Below, piece after piece: positions 31,374-42,628 of a DNA stretch of 64,000 nt. The notes beneath the pieces are model-generated. The model was not told where the DNA came from and did not search any database. It saw only the letters and a list, made by a program, of their open reading frames with translations. How positions within the stretch are numbered: the stretch's first letter is position 1; every line of letters starts with the position of its first letter. Position numbers and translations under genes: made by a program. Origin of the DNA: Paraphoma chrysanthemicola (Eukaryota; Ascomycota; Dothideomycetes; Pleosporales; Phaeosphaeriaceae); contig JAGMWG010000004.1 in assembly GCA_020744225.1 (NCBI GenBank), positions 124,001 to 188,000 on the forward strand, given 5' to 3'.

Positions 31374-33898
31374 TTACTCTTGCTTCGTCTGCACCTGGTC
31401 CTGCGAGGTGCTTGTGCTCACATGCGCCAACTTGGTGTTGATACCCGCGATCGCCGCTTCGACTGCCGCAGGAATATCGACGTGGAAGAATGGGCCTGAG
31501 AAGAGTTAGCTTGTATGCTACACAAAATGTTTGATTGGTGAGTTTGCTTACGATTTTGTCCATGTACGGTGGTGACTTTGCCCGACGGGAAGCCTTTCTG
31601 AGCAGACTGGATCTCGTCCTGTGCCTCAGGGTCGCTGAGCTTAGGAGCCGGTGTCTCGAGGGGTGCATAGCTGTAGACGGGGTTCCAGTGCGCGCGGGAA
31701 GCGAAACGCTCGCGATCAATGTAGCCGAAGCCAGCAGTAGTCAGAGCACGCTTCGTCCAGCGAGAGTTGATTGAGGCAAAGTGCCACTCAACGCTCTCTG
31801 GCGCGGCATAACGATCAAGCTGTGCGCGAACATCGATAAGACCTTGGATTGAAGTGACGTCGACGTTGTTGACAGCGCTGAAGTCAAGGATGATAGCACG
31901 GAGGATGGGGCGGTTGTCGTCGGTGTTGATTGGCTTGCCACGGCGTGGGCCGGGGTCGTTCCATGGACGATCACCAAGACGGGCATAACGATCGAGAGTA
32001 GTGGCACGAGCGATGGTCTGCGCATAGTGAACCAATTCGTCCATGTATCCTTGTTGGTTGAGGTATGTGAAACCTTCCGTGAAGCGGTAGATGAGGACGC
32101 CAGGGAATGGAGACTCGATGTCGATCTGCGGGTTTGAGCCATCCTTGCGGCTGATGGGAATGTATGCCTCACGAGCAGTACTCTCGGGGCCTGGAGCATA
32201 AGCGCCGGTATCTTTGTGTGCGATCGTGTCGGGGGTGGCGCGGTAGATGGAGACCTTGCCGAGGAGTGCGCCATGGGTGAAGAGCTGACGCCACAGCAGC
32301 AGTGCGAATGATGCAGCGATAGTGACGTAGATGCCGTTCTCGATGTTGGTGAAGACAGTGACGAAGACACCTGCGAAGAAGATGACTACCTCCAATGGGC
32401 TAGTTTCCCAGAATTGGAAGACGACATTGGGGGGAGTGATGAGATCTCCAACGGCGTGGATGATAATGGCAGCGAGAGTGGCCATGGGGATGTAGAAGAA
32501 GACAGCAGTCAAAGCGTACAAAGCCAGGAGGACGATGATGGCAGTGAAGATACCGGCAAGGGGTGTGCGAACACCAGCCTTAGACTTGATAGCAGTGCGC
32601 GAGAATGATCCAGTGGCTGGGTATGCGCCCAAGAAGGGACCAATCAAGTTGGTGAAGCCAACGGCAACCAATTCCTGCGAAGGGTTGATCACGTAGTTGT
32701 TGATGCGGCCGAAAGACTTGGAAATGGCGATGTGCTCGAGGATCAGGACGATGATCGTGACTGGAAGATCGGGGGCGATCGCGGAGAGCAACTCGGTGTC
32801 CATTCTGGGAGCGCCAGCGTGCTGGAAGCCACGAGGAACTTTTCCGAGAATCTTGAACTTAGCCTTTGTCATATCTGGCTTCGCGCGCTTGAGAGCCTTG
32901 ATGTCCTTGTTCGCGAGCCAGCTAATGAGGATGTAGAGGAGGATGACGAAGGCCATGCGAAGAGTGCTCAGCTAGTATCATGTCAGCATAACCCAGGCAT
33001 GATTTCCATAGAATAACTTACGAAGAACCACATCTTCTTCTTGGACGGCTGCTTCTTGGTCATGAAAGAGCAGAAGATGCGGATGGCGTAGAGGAGGAAT
33101 AGAGCCGAAAGACCCATGGCGGCATCCAGCTTGGTGCGGGGAAGTCCCTTCAAAGTGTCGATGATAACGAGGTAAGTGGGGCCACGGTTGTTGACACCAG
33201 AGATGCCCATGAGAGCAGGAACCTGACCAGCACCAATGCTGATAGCTGCACCAGTCATGAAAGAGGTGATGGCGACCAGAGGAATGAGCTCTACAATGCG
33301 ACCAAGGCGGGTAAGACCGATGAAGAGCAATACGGCGCCGGCAATGACCGAAAGTGCGCGGGCGATATCTGGAGCTTGCATTTTCGGGTGCGCCTTTTGA
33401 ACCTTGATGACAATGTTGCCGACGATGGTCGACATGACGGCGACGGTTCCGATAGTAATATCCTTGGAAGTCGCGAAAGCCCAGTAGAGGATGAAACCAA
33501 CGAAGCTCGTGTAGAGACCATATTCAGCGGGGAGTTTGGCGAGCAAGGCATAAGCCATGCCCTGAGGAATGACGACGAAGCCGACAGTGACACCGGCGAT
33601 GATGTCTCCGAAAAGCCATGTTAGGTTGTAGTGAAAGATCCAGTTCCAGAAAGGGAAGAGACTCTTGATGTAGCGTTTTGTCGCAGTTCCAGAGGGCTTG
33701 AACTTCGAAAGATACTCAGCCGCGGTGGGTTCATGTTCAACGTCTAGTATCCGTCGTTAGCGGTGCCGATGCAAATAAGGTGAATTACTTACAAGTCTCC
33801 ACAGAGGAGATGGATGCTGCGCCTGAGAGTGGCTCCTCCTTGCGGTAGTCCAAGTTGATACCAAGGACCTTGGCGGCGGTGCGTCCAGCTGCGGCCAT
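31374..33898 (-). CDS. SulP-family sulfate permease with STAS domain
   Basis: Four exons (33793-33898, 33022-33743, 31552-32971, 31374-31495) with introns of 49, 50 and 56 bp, all with GTAAG donors, give 789 aa. The short first exon starts MAAAGRTAAKVLG. The SulP signature region is DIIAGVTVGFVVIPQGMAYALLA, followed by LPAEYGLYTSFVG, then a run of about 10-12 hydrophobic helices including QELVAVGFTNLIGPFLGAYP and GSFSRTAIKSKAGVRTPLAG. The C-terminal STAS domain has AIILDFSAVNNVDVTSIQGL (~630-650). Proton-coupled sulfate uptake at the plasma membrane is the expected role. Length fits fungal sulfate permeases (about 780-840 aa). No sulfur-regulator site was confirmed upstream. Confidence 0.93.
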
Positions 33899-36800
33899 GG
33901 TTGGCAATGCTCGACGATGCGAGGCAGTTCTTGTCAAAGGCTTGTCTATGACAAGAAGTCAAGAAATCAAGAAGCTGGTCAGAGTGCCACGTTTCTCGGT
34001 CCAACTAATGGCAGTCGTGTCGAAACGAACAAGGTGACAACGTGCAAAGCCTTGGTGCTGATCCAAGAAGCTGGGCTGGGGCGCAGATAAGTACAGTCTT
34101 ATATCCAAATTGCTAGGCGACGACCCGTGGAGAAATCGCGAAAGATCCTTCGATGTCGAATGTCAAAGCCAGCTGCAAGGTTCCAGATCCAGGTCGGAAC
34201 GACCGCCGCAAGTGCTTTGGCTCGGTGGAATTCCAAGAGCATCGGCGCTCATCAAAGCGGCACACTAACTTGGCGTGGGCAGAGCGTGGAAGCATGAGAA
34301 TCTGGTCAATCACAGCGCAGGATTGGCATCACAGAAATGCGCCCGATCATGACGTGCTTGCCTCGAACGAGTCACCGCGGTAATGGAAATGGAGGACAAG
34401 AACGCGCGCAGCCTGGGCTGAAGAAACTACTGAGCTTGTGAAGTCTGGGCTGAGCAGATGGCTTTTGGGCCCGGTAGATTGCGCGGGAGGTCCGCGGTTC
34501 CTGGTTGGCTGAACATTGTAACATCGTACTCCATACTGTGTACATACCGGCAACCTGTCTTACCCGCCTCGAATTACAGTGCACTTGGCCTCCAAAACCT
34601 GCCGGGGGATTTTTGTCGCGGCGGCCCTGACAGATGCCAGTGCATGGTGTTTTCGGTCCCTCGCTGATATGATTCCAGGGTGGTGGGGTGGGACTTGGGG
34701 GGAAACCCGCCTAGCGGATATCGCAATTGCATGGGTAGAATGGCGTATTCAAGCCCTCTCGGTTGGCATGGCTTGGCGCCCAATCGTTATGCTTAGCTGA
34801 CCCGCCGCGCCTCATAGCTTGGCCCTAGTGCGACAGTCGGGAGAGTTGACTCCAAAGTATTCAGATGCCAACGACTTCAAAGATCGACGGCCCAGGACGA
34901 TAATAATTGCCGTCAGATCTTTCGCCTCTTGATCTGAACGTCAGTCGGTGGTGTATTTGGCCGATTTTTGGCACTCAGCATCCTTCGCATGAGTGTGGAG
35001 ATATGCTTCGGGCCAAACTGGAGTAACTACGGAAATCGCCGTACCTGCATTCGTAAAGCAATACCACAGCTTCGTTAACATCGACTGACACCCGACGATC
35101 CGGACGCCGCTGCGCCATTTCAATGGATTGCACCGCCATGCGCGCCTATGAACAGAACCTCCACAGTTTTGCTTTTCCAGAGTATGGAGACACTTGAGTA
35201 ATAGCTAAGGCGTCTTGTGGGCTGGGGTCAATTCTGATCGACATCCGTCTAGTACTTCCTAAAGCGTACTCGATGTTTGATACCAGCACGGGGTCCTGCG
35301 GTAAAAAATGCCCCGCCAGTCGTAGTTCCGGTAAGGAGTAGTCCCAGCTGTCTACCCACCTCCACGTTGTCTGCAGTAGGTGCCGCCCTGATCAGGGACC
35401 AGGCGGACAGTAGGGCTGCTAGCCACATCTAAACTGCGTGCGCCGGGTAGTCTAGAGCCCCATGAACCTCCGATGTGCCGTGGCTGGACCGCAATAGTCT
35501 TCCTTTCAAATCATGTCGAGCTTCTCGCAGTCTCGATTGAGCACGACATGCATCATTCCCACCGTCTACAGCGGTGTAGCTGAGTTGTGCCTCAATATCG
35601 AATCGACGGGTTGCGAAGATCACCTGTGAAGATCGCTTCTTCTGAGCCCAGGTTGCCATAGGCTGGGAGACCTTCGATGTTGTCCATGCATACTCCTGCC
35701 GCGGCTCGATCGCTTACGATTTCTGGCGCGAGATGATATGTGTGTAGGGAGTGTGTGCCGCTTTGGGATTTGCGATATATGCTGACAGCATCATCACGAC
35801 ATGGCGCTGCGAACGAGCAGATCATTGTGCCCGAGATCCAGGATTCAGAATGTCGCAAACGAGGATCCCGACAGCGTGATCGTTTTAGTCGTCAGTGAAC
35901 CGCAAACAGCAACACCCTTACATGTCAGTCGCGCAAATCTGGTCCCCACGCACAAATGTCTGATGATACATCGATCGAGATGAAGGTTCTTGATGCTGTC
36001 GTCGTTCGATTAAGGTCGGGGCGGAAGCGACCATGACTACCAGATGAGAATTAAGACTGCACGTGCTCTCCAGTCTTGGCAGGTTATGTCATCGCCTCCC
36101 TTTTCACCCTCCTGTTGACACTCCGCGGAGCATCTACGTCAAAATCCTTTGTGCTCTTGGTGCTTACCGTTGTCTCCGTTAGGAGCATTGTGCGAGGCGC
36201 GCAATGCAAACTCGTCACAGCATGAATTTGAGGTCATCGGAAATCAGAAATGGTCCGCCTTTCTGCCACTGATCACCGCCCACAACGCAGACTTCTTCAT
36301 GACGCTGCTTTCCCCCTAACGAGGCCATCGCGGATATTAGCATCTCGGATTCACCAAACGCCGGAATCTGCCGTTTGTGTAACATCTGTCATATCCCTAC
36401 AAACAGTTGCCTTGTAGGAAGAGTGTATGGACCAATGCTGCAACGCATTGTACGACCTTTGTACGAAGACTAAGCCGGAAAAATGCTAGGTGGTTGTACA
36501 TACTTTTCCGAAGCGGTCGTCACTGCGATGAACCCATATCGGTTATGACAGCGGGGGTATGCTTCTCTCCGAAGAGCTGACATAAGATCGTGATCGTACG
36601 ATAGGGCTTAGCAGAGAATTACGCGCACACGCCTGCCTCTTTGGTTGACGCTGAGTGTCCAACAGGAAGCGGCATGATCTTATGTCCGCCGGGCAGTTGT
36701 TATGAAAGCCAACTAGTCATTGGTGGGTATTCTATCAGAGTTAGCCATGCAGGACGAACTCTTACTGTGATCAGATAATCTGGCCCTCCAAGTCGGATAG

Positions 36801-36914
36801 TAGTGACGAGCGCGACTACGCCAGGCTACCACAACAAGAAAACTATATTATGAACCGCGCGCAAACCACTTTCGAGCACAAAGCAGACAGTCTGCAGCAC
36901 TCCAAGCATCTAAT
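33899..36914. other. 3-kb gene-free interval
   Basis: Between the divergently oriented sulfate permease and amidohydrolase genes. Only open frames under 90 codons, none with a recognised motif. A minus-strand frame at 35592-35858 has plausible composition but no support. May contain long promoters or an unrecognised RNA. Confidence 0.45.
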
Positions 36915-38480
36915 ATGTCTTCGACCTCCCTATTCCTTAAGAACGGCACCGTCCTCCTCCACGATGCAAATGACCATGTCAATCCTACTGTTACCAACAT
37001 TCTCGTTGAGAACGGTAAAATCGTGAAGATTGCGCACGATATTGAAGCACCCAAGGGTACCGAGATCATCGACTGCACAGACAAACTGATCAGCCCTGGA
37101 TTCGTGGATACCCACCACCACGGATGGCAGACGCAACTACGAGGGCGACATGCAAACGAACAGTTGATCTCATATATGGTCACAGGTAGGTGCCTGGGAC
37201 ATCGTTTTCAAGGATCACCTCGCTGATCCCAATCAGGCAATGCAATCTCCGTTCAGTATACAGCAGAGGACGCGTTCTATGGTCAACTCGCCGGCATGCT
37301 CGAAGCTATCGGATCCGGAACAACCACCGTTGTTGACCACGCACACATCACGCAATCGCCTGAGCACGTTAAGCTCGCAATTGCCGGGACAGCATCATCT
37401 GGTATCCGGTCTGTATTCTGCTACACGCCCATCATGCGTGTGAAGCAATTCAACCCCTTGGAGTTCCATCCAAACCCATTAGAAGATTGGGTCATGCAAA
37501 CCTTCAACGAACTCGCCGATCGCGGGCCATCCGGCGACGGGCGCGTTACTCTCGGCTTCGCATTCGATCTCTTCTTCCTCCCCGCCGAAATGATCAAAGG
37601 CCTCTTTGCCGGCGTTAAAGCCAAAGGCGTCAAAACAATCACAGTCCATGGCTCCGGCGCCCTCAATCTCCCTGCAATCACCAGTCTCAACGATCTTGAT
37701 CTGCTAGACGAGCATATCATCATCTCGCACGGCGGCACCGTCAAGCGCGCCGAGGCAGACCTCCTCACTTCTAAAGGCGCACATCTGAGTTCCACGCCTA
37801 GCACCGAACTCCAATGCGGCATGGGCAGGTCATACTGCTTCGACGCCGCGTTTCTAGACGGCGCATACACGGGTGAGTCAATCGGGATGCAATCGCATGC
37901 CAGTCTCGGCGTCGATTGCCATTCGTGTACCGCCGGATCCATTATTTCAGAAGCGCGTCTCGGTTTACAAAATGCGAGGAACCATTTCAACGAGTTTCAT
38001 CTCAAGCAAGATAAAATCCCGCGTAATCTGCCGGAGAGCTTGAGTGTCGAGGCTGCGTTCAATCTCGCGACTATCAAGGGCGCAGAGGCAGTGCGTATGG
38101 GCGATCAGATTGGGAGAATTGCAGAAGGATATAAAGCCGATTTAGTCATCTTCGACGCACTCAGTCCGAGCATGGTTGCTGGCGCGCAACATGATCCTGT
38201 TGCGGCGATTATCATGCACTCGAGCCCTGCGGATATCGACACGGTGATCGTAGATGGAGTGATCAGGAAGAAGGATGGGAAGTTGTTGCCTGTGAAGGTG
38301 GACGAGGTGGCGAGGAATCCGATTGGAAAGGATGAGTTAGCGTGGAGTGGAGTCGCAAAGGAGATAGTGGCGAGTCGGGAGAAGATGCAAGCTGAGATTG
38401 CGAAGGTTGATCTTGAAGAAGCGGTGGCGTCATTGATGAAGATGTGGTATATTGATACGAGTAAGCTGGTGGATGCTTGA
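36915..38480 (+). CDS. Amidohydrolase (chlorohydrolase / cytosine-deaminase-like)
   Basis: Exons 36915-37185 and 37237-38480 with a 51-bp intron (GTAGGT donor, AATCAG acceptor) give 504 aa. The metal site HxH is in SPGFVDTHHHGWQTQLRG (His67/His69); later ligands are TITVHGSG, IIISHGGTVKRAE and GVDCHSCTAGS (the catalytic Asp). The C-terminus closes with GRIAEGYKADLVIFDA and DTVIVDGVIRKKDGKLL, the small beta domain of this superfamily. It is a subtype III amidohydrolase like atrazine chlorohydrolase/TrzN, guanine deaminase or methylthioadenosine deaminase relatives. Likely substrate: a deaminated or dechlorinated nitrogen heterocycle; exact substrate cannot be told. Cytosolic. Codon use strong and regular. 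Confidence 0.9.
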
Positions 38481-38594
38481 GCGTGTACTGAGCGAATGCG
38501 AATGGCGGGCTAGAATTAAACTTGATCATACACTAATGTAATATCGACTGTGGTAGACTTCTTATACTGCTTCAATACCAACCTCTCTCATCCA

Positions 38595-39467
38595 TCATTG
38601 CACCCTCCGCACTCCAACAACCCGACTCAATCTCCCCTCCACTCCATCCAGACTCCCCCTCAAATCCTGCACATCCCGTCCAATATCGCACACCATTCCC
38701 AGGACCTCACCAACTTCATGCGCCGTCCTCCTCGTCTCAACGCGACTCAACACCTCGCTCAAATTCTTCACTTCCGCCTTTCTCCGCACCCACAACCACC
38801 GTTCCTTGAACCCACAACTCTTGTACTCGTGCCCCATCCGATTGGTTGACTGCATGTGTGCTGCATGTGGCGAATCGTCTTCATCATCTGGGTAGTTTGG
38901 GGGTGGTTTTTCAGGGTAGTATTGCTGGTGAGTGGGGTTTATTGACCAATGGGCCGAGTCTTGGGTCTGGAATTCCGGTTTCAAGAACGGTTGTTCCAGA
39001 GCGCGAAATGACTTAATCAAATCGCGTACCGTAACGCGCATCACACGAAGAGCTTCGTCTTCACCCGACGAACGCATAGACTGGATATCTCGATCAAAGT
39101 GCATTTGGCCTCTTTTCCTCTTCGATCGTCCATCCCGACTGCGCCGCTTGCCGCTGGGCGTGCTGTAGCCTCGTTCGTAGTCATCGTCGTCCGAGACACT
39201 TTTGGCACCTGGGCCGTGACTTCGGTCTCTGCGGATGATTTTGAGACGGCGGCGTGATCGGCGTAGATGTCGTCGTTGTTCTAGTAGCCCTTGTTTCAAG
39301 CTGGAGAGGTAGTCGTTTATCTCACTGGGTGCGGCGGAGAAGGTGCCGAGGTTGGACCAGAAGACTTTGAGAAAGGTGCCGAGGGTGAAGGCGAAAGAGA
39401 CGAAACCGATCAAAGTGGAGACAAGGGAGATGGGGGCATAGTTGGTATGTGAAATGGTTATACCCAT
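38595..39467 (-). CDS. Fungal membrane-anchored coiled-coil-type protein
   Basis: 290 aa from a true ATG. A hydrophobic segment near the N-terminus (ISLVSTLIGFVSFAFTLGTFLKVFW, ~13-37) may anchor or pack the protein. It is followed by INDYLSSLKQGLLEQRRHLR, a strongly basic region (RSRRRLKIIRRDRSHGPG), DALRV-type helix RVTVRDLIKSFRALEQPFL, an acidic linker (DDEDD), GFKERWLWVRRKAEVKNL and a C-terminal amphipathic helix (RVETRRTAHEVGEVLGMV). I know this layout from uncharacterised fungal proteins only. Convergent with the amidohydrolase (114 bp apart). Confidence 0.75.
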   Translation of the reverse strand: MGITISHTNYAPISLVSTLIGFVSFAFTLGTFLKVFWSNLGTFSAAPSEINDYLSSLKQGLLEQRRHLRRSRRRLKIIRRDRSHGPGAKSVSDDDDYERGYSTPSGKRRSRDGRSKRKRGQMHFDRDIQSMRSSGEDEALRVMRVTVRDLIKSFRALEQPFLKPEFQTQDSAHWSINPTHQQYYPEKPPPNYPDDEDDSPHAAHMQSTNRMGHEYKSCGFKERWLWVRRKAEVKNLSEVLSRVETRRTAHEVGEVLGMVCDIGRDVQDLRGSLDGVEGRLSRVVGVRRVQ

Positions 39468-40201
39468 GTTGTGATTTTTCGGACGTTTGTTTACTTGAAG
39501 TGAATGTGGAGGCGGCTTCGCTTTGAACTGGAGTGTTCGGTATCGTGCCTGCGCTATTGGTAACTAATTTCGTTGTGGTTTTCAGAGTGGCTCGACGTGC
39601 TTTCACGCGATCACCCAATCAGAGCGCTATGTCACAATAGCAGAGTGTACCACTGTCAACACAAGATCGGGCAAGAAAAGCTTCATTTGGTTCGTACGTC
39701 ATGAGGCTCCTGTTAGTTCTTCTAAAGAGTGCACTAGCCGGAGTGCTCCGAGCCAATCGTTGGTCAGCAAAGTGCGCATCTGGCTTCCTTCTTAATCAGC
39801 ATCGCGATGCCAGATTGAGTATGGTTCGTAAGCATGAGGGATGGCATCCACTGGGATTTACAACGTTGTGTTCTGATGCACAGTGTCAACCGCCATGACG
39901 TCTTTGTTGGCAGGAGTGAAGGGCACCCCAGAGAACAACGGCCTTGTATACGATTAGTGTGTTGACGATGCGCGCTACAATGTCACCAGCACCACAATGT
40001 GCACCTAGAGTCCCATCTATAAGTGATCGCACATATCTCCCAACATTGAGATCTTCGTCTCGCCCCTTATTCTCCGGGGTTCTGCCAGCTTAGGCCTTTG
40101 AAGTCGTTTCATCGTCGATCCTGGTGATCAACTGCAAACCCGAAGTGTCGCCTCAAAGTCTGAGTTTGTAGAACCCCAATCTAAAAGCCGTAGCCGAAAC
40201 C
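39468..40201. other. Bidirectional intergenic region
   Basis: 734 bp shared by two divergent genes; no other feature seen. Confidence 0.6.
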
Positions 40202-42628
40202 ATGGATTCAACTTCATCTGTAAAGCGTAGTGCTGGCCGTCGATTGACTCCTCATGGGATATCAACTGAGCACGTAGCGCCAGTATGGACGAAAAAAGAT
40301 GCGGCTTACCTGACCAAGTCAAAGTCTGAGGAAGAGCTGCTGGACTTGTACGACGAAGAGTGGTTCGTCGCTAATCACGATACCAACGAAGGTCAAGACA
40401 AAGTAGTCGCTGGAAGCCAGCGTGATCTCGTACGGCGTGGACCTGATACACTTGCTGAGCTAGCGCGCGTCTTCGATGAGTGGAAATATCACCAGTGTTG
40501 CCCCGCGGGCTACACTCTGCTCTTTGATATCGCGATACCTGAGAGTAGCAACGCGGACCTTGCGCTACGCAGTCTCTTCGATCCGACCGAACTTTGTGCT
40601 ACCTACCAGCAGACTATACAGCCTACGCTTGCAGGTCCTTTGTGTGACGCCGTATCTCAAATGCTGGAGTTCGATGTCTATGACGATGAAGTCCAAGAGA
40701 CCGCATTTGAGTACGCACCCAAACACGAAGGTCGCTCCCTGATGCGCCCGCCACCCATGTTTGATGACGTAGAGCTCGACAAGCCCATCTCCGACGAGCA
40801 CGAGATCAACGAGCAAGGTAAGATCATAAAAAAGCGCGTGCCTATATGTCTCGAGGTAAATGCTAGTCCTCGCGACTGGGAAGTCGAGTATGATCGCGTG
40901 CTTCGGAACATTTCCGGCGGTACCTTTCTTCCTGGTCTCGAGCACTTGACTAACATCGAGAGCCGTTCTGCATTCATTTCATATGATCAGGACATTCAGG
41001 CGTTGCACCAGGCCACGGCAGAATTTCTTGCGGATCGAAATGACGGTGAGTGTAACTGTTTGGATGGAAAGGTAGGTGCCTTTGTGTTGCCCGGTGACAA
41101 CTTCTTGCTTGCCGAGAACAATACAGGTCTAGGCCTGACCCTCGATCACCCTACAGCCGAGTCGCTCTTTGATCTGATTGACAATGCTGTCGAAGAAGCA
41201 TTCCTTGTCGATGAATTTGACGCGGAAGCACGATGTTTGCCTGTTGAGTTCACGCGCTTTGGGCGCGATCCAGTGTACGAATGGTACACATCTACAACAC
41301 AGAGCGAAAAGTCGCCTCGTCTAGGAGCCTTCTTCGATCCAGCTGAGCAACGGTACACTAACTTCACAGCTCTGGACCACCTTGTTCAATGCCCATCGCC
41401 TCGTCCAGGTGCTTTCTTCGATGGAGTTGAGCAACGGTACACGAACTTTACAGCTCTGGACCAGCTTCTTCAGTGCCCAACACGCCTGTCTGGAAACGTT
41501 CGCGCGCAGGATTCTGCCACAGATGATATCTCAGCAGTCTCATACACAGACGATGAGGTAGACGAGTTACCCATGATGCAGATACCCAAACTCCATTATT
41601 ATGACGCCGGCAGCCAACAGTACGTTGGGTACACTGCTTTCAACCAGCTTCTTGCGGATGCGGAGGACGAGCTTTCCACTCCACGCATTCATCGTATGGA
41701 CGACACATTTGACGAGACGGATTTCGACCTGGTGGACGGGCTTCGGGAGATCAATGAGCTTGCTAACGACGACAAATCCGATAATTGTGAGGGTGACGTA
41801 AACCTTCCGTCTCCGTTCACCGACTTCGACTTCGGGCTAGATGTTCCTCAACGCCAGGTGGAGCCCAACCCCAATGCGTCGCGACGAATCCTCTCCATTA
41901 AAGACCTGCGGTCGTCCACATACGTGTGGCGAACTAAGTTGATGAAGCGCCCGAGGCTGATGGTTGTTACGCAGCTTGACACAATCGCCGAAGTTCTTTC
42001 TGATGATGACGTCCCATCCGGCGATAGCTCCCCTTCTTCAGATGCATCGATCGACTTTGCTGGGCGGCGAGGCTTCGTACAGGCGCTCCCGACGCGGCGG
42101 ACTAATTTCCTAGACGATGAAGATTTGTATGAATGTGAGCCAGCAGCTCCACAGTGGGTAAGCGATTTAGACGATTCGGACGAGCTTCGTGTTCCTGCTC
42201 AAACGTTGACATATGAGGATGAGCCAGAAGCCGCACAGCCAGTGAATCGTCCAGATGAGCTTCTATTCTCCGCACCGACGTCACCGACCAATCTTGTTGA
42301 GAATGTTTACGAGTTCTCCAGCGACGCCATGCGGCGTAGTGAGCCACAATCCATCAGCTCTCCAGTTTTCCAAGCGCAGACACCAACTGACCCTTTCCCC
42401 CATTTAGACCTGCTGCAGGCGTTGGATACTGAGATCAATGCCCTGCTTGCCTTCACCTTCGAATGCATGAACGATGGTCGGATCCACCAGCTGCCAGCGC
42501 TGGGTAGTGATCTCCACTGGGCCCTAAGCGCTTTGGCTAGTGAATATTCGGGCTTTGCTCTCATGGAGCGCTTGGATACCGCTGTGGAGGTTCTGCTCCA
42601 GCACATAGCAACCTCAGGCAGCAACTAA
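40202..42628 (+). CDS. Large acidic protein with 28-residue repeats
   Basis: 808 aa, single exon from ATG. Strongly acidic (many Asp/Glu) with no recognised enzyme domain. A tandem pair of 28-residue repeats lies at 372-399 and 400-427 (pattern PRxGAFFDxxEQRYTNFTAL then DxLxQC), with a diverged third copy at 462-489 (PKLHYYDAGSQQYVGYTAFN). The repeat core F-F/Y-D-x(4)-Q-x-Y-x-x-[FY]-T-A-[LF]-x-x-L suggests a short structural or binding repeat. The C-terminus (LDLLQALDTEINALLAF) may form a helix. No signal peptide or membrane segment. Function unknown; a protein-interaction scaffold is possible. Confidence 0.8.
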   Translation: MDSTSSVKRSAGRRLTPHGISTEHVAPVWTKKDAAYLTKSKSEEELLDLYDEEWFVANHDTNEGQDKVVAGSQRDLVRRGPDTLAELARVFDEWKYHQCCPAGYTLLFDIAIPESSNADLALRSLFDPTELCATYQQTIQPTLAGPLCDAVSQMLEFDVYDDEVQETAFEYAPKHEGRSLMRPPPMFDDVELDKPISDEHEINEQGKIIKKRVPICLEVNASPRDWEVEYDRVLRNISGGTFLPGLEHLTNIESRSAFISYDQDIQALHQATAEFLADRNDGECNCLDGKVGAFVLPGDNFLLAENNTGLGLTLDHPTAESLFDLIDNAVEEAFLVDEFDAEARCLPVEFTRFGRDPVYEWYTSTTQSEKSPRLGAFFDPAEQRYTNFTALDHLVQCPSPRPGAFFDGVEQRYTNFTALDQLLQCPTRLSGNVRAQDSATDDISAVSYTDDEVDELPMMQIPKLHYYDAGSQQYVGYTAFNQLLADAEDELSTPRIHRMDDTFDETDFDLVDGLREINELANDDKSDNCEGDVNLPSPFTDFDFGLDVPQRQVEPNPNASRRILSIKDLRSSTYVWRTKLMKRPRLMVVTQLDTIAEVLSDDDVPSGDSSPSSDASIDFAGRRGFVQALPTRRTNFLDDEDLYECEPAAPQWVSDLDDSDELRVPAQTLTYEDEPEAAQPVNRPDELLFSAPTSPTNLVENVYEFSSDAMRRSEPQSISSPVFQAQTPTDPFPHLDLLQALDTEINALLAFTFECMNDGRIHQLPALGSDLHWALSALASEYSGFALMERLDTAVEVLLQHIATSGSN
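41315..41668 (+). repeat. 84-bp intragenic tandem repeats
   Basis: Units at 41315-41398 and 41399-41482 are near-identical in sequence, with a diverged unit at 41585-41668. They code the 28-residue repeats of the acidic protein. Confidence 0.75.

Noticed and set aside
15739..35164. 16-bp identical string tgaacagaacctccac near 15739 and 35149
   Set aside because: A match of this length is expected about once by chance in a window of this size, and the flanks do not extend the similarity.
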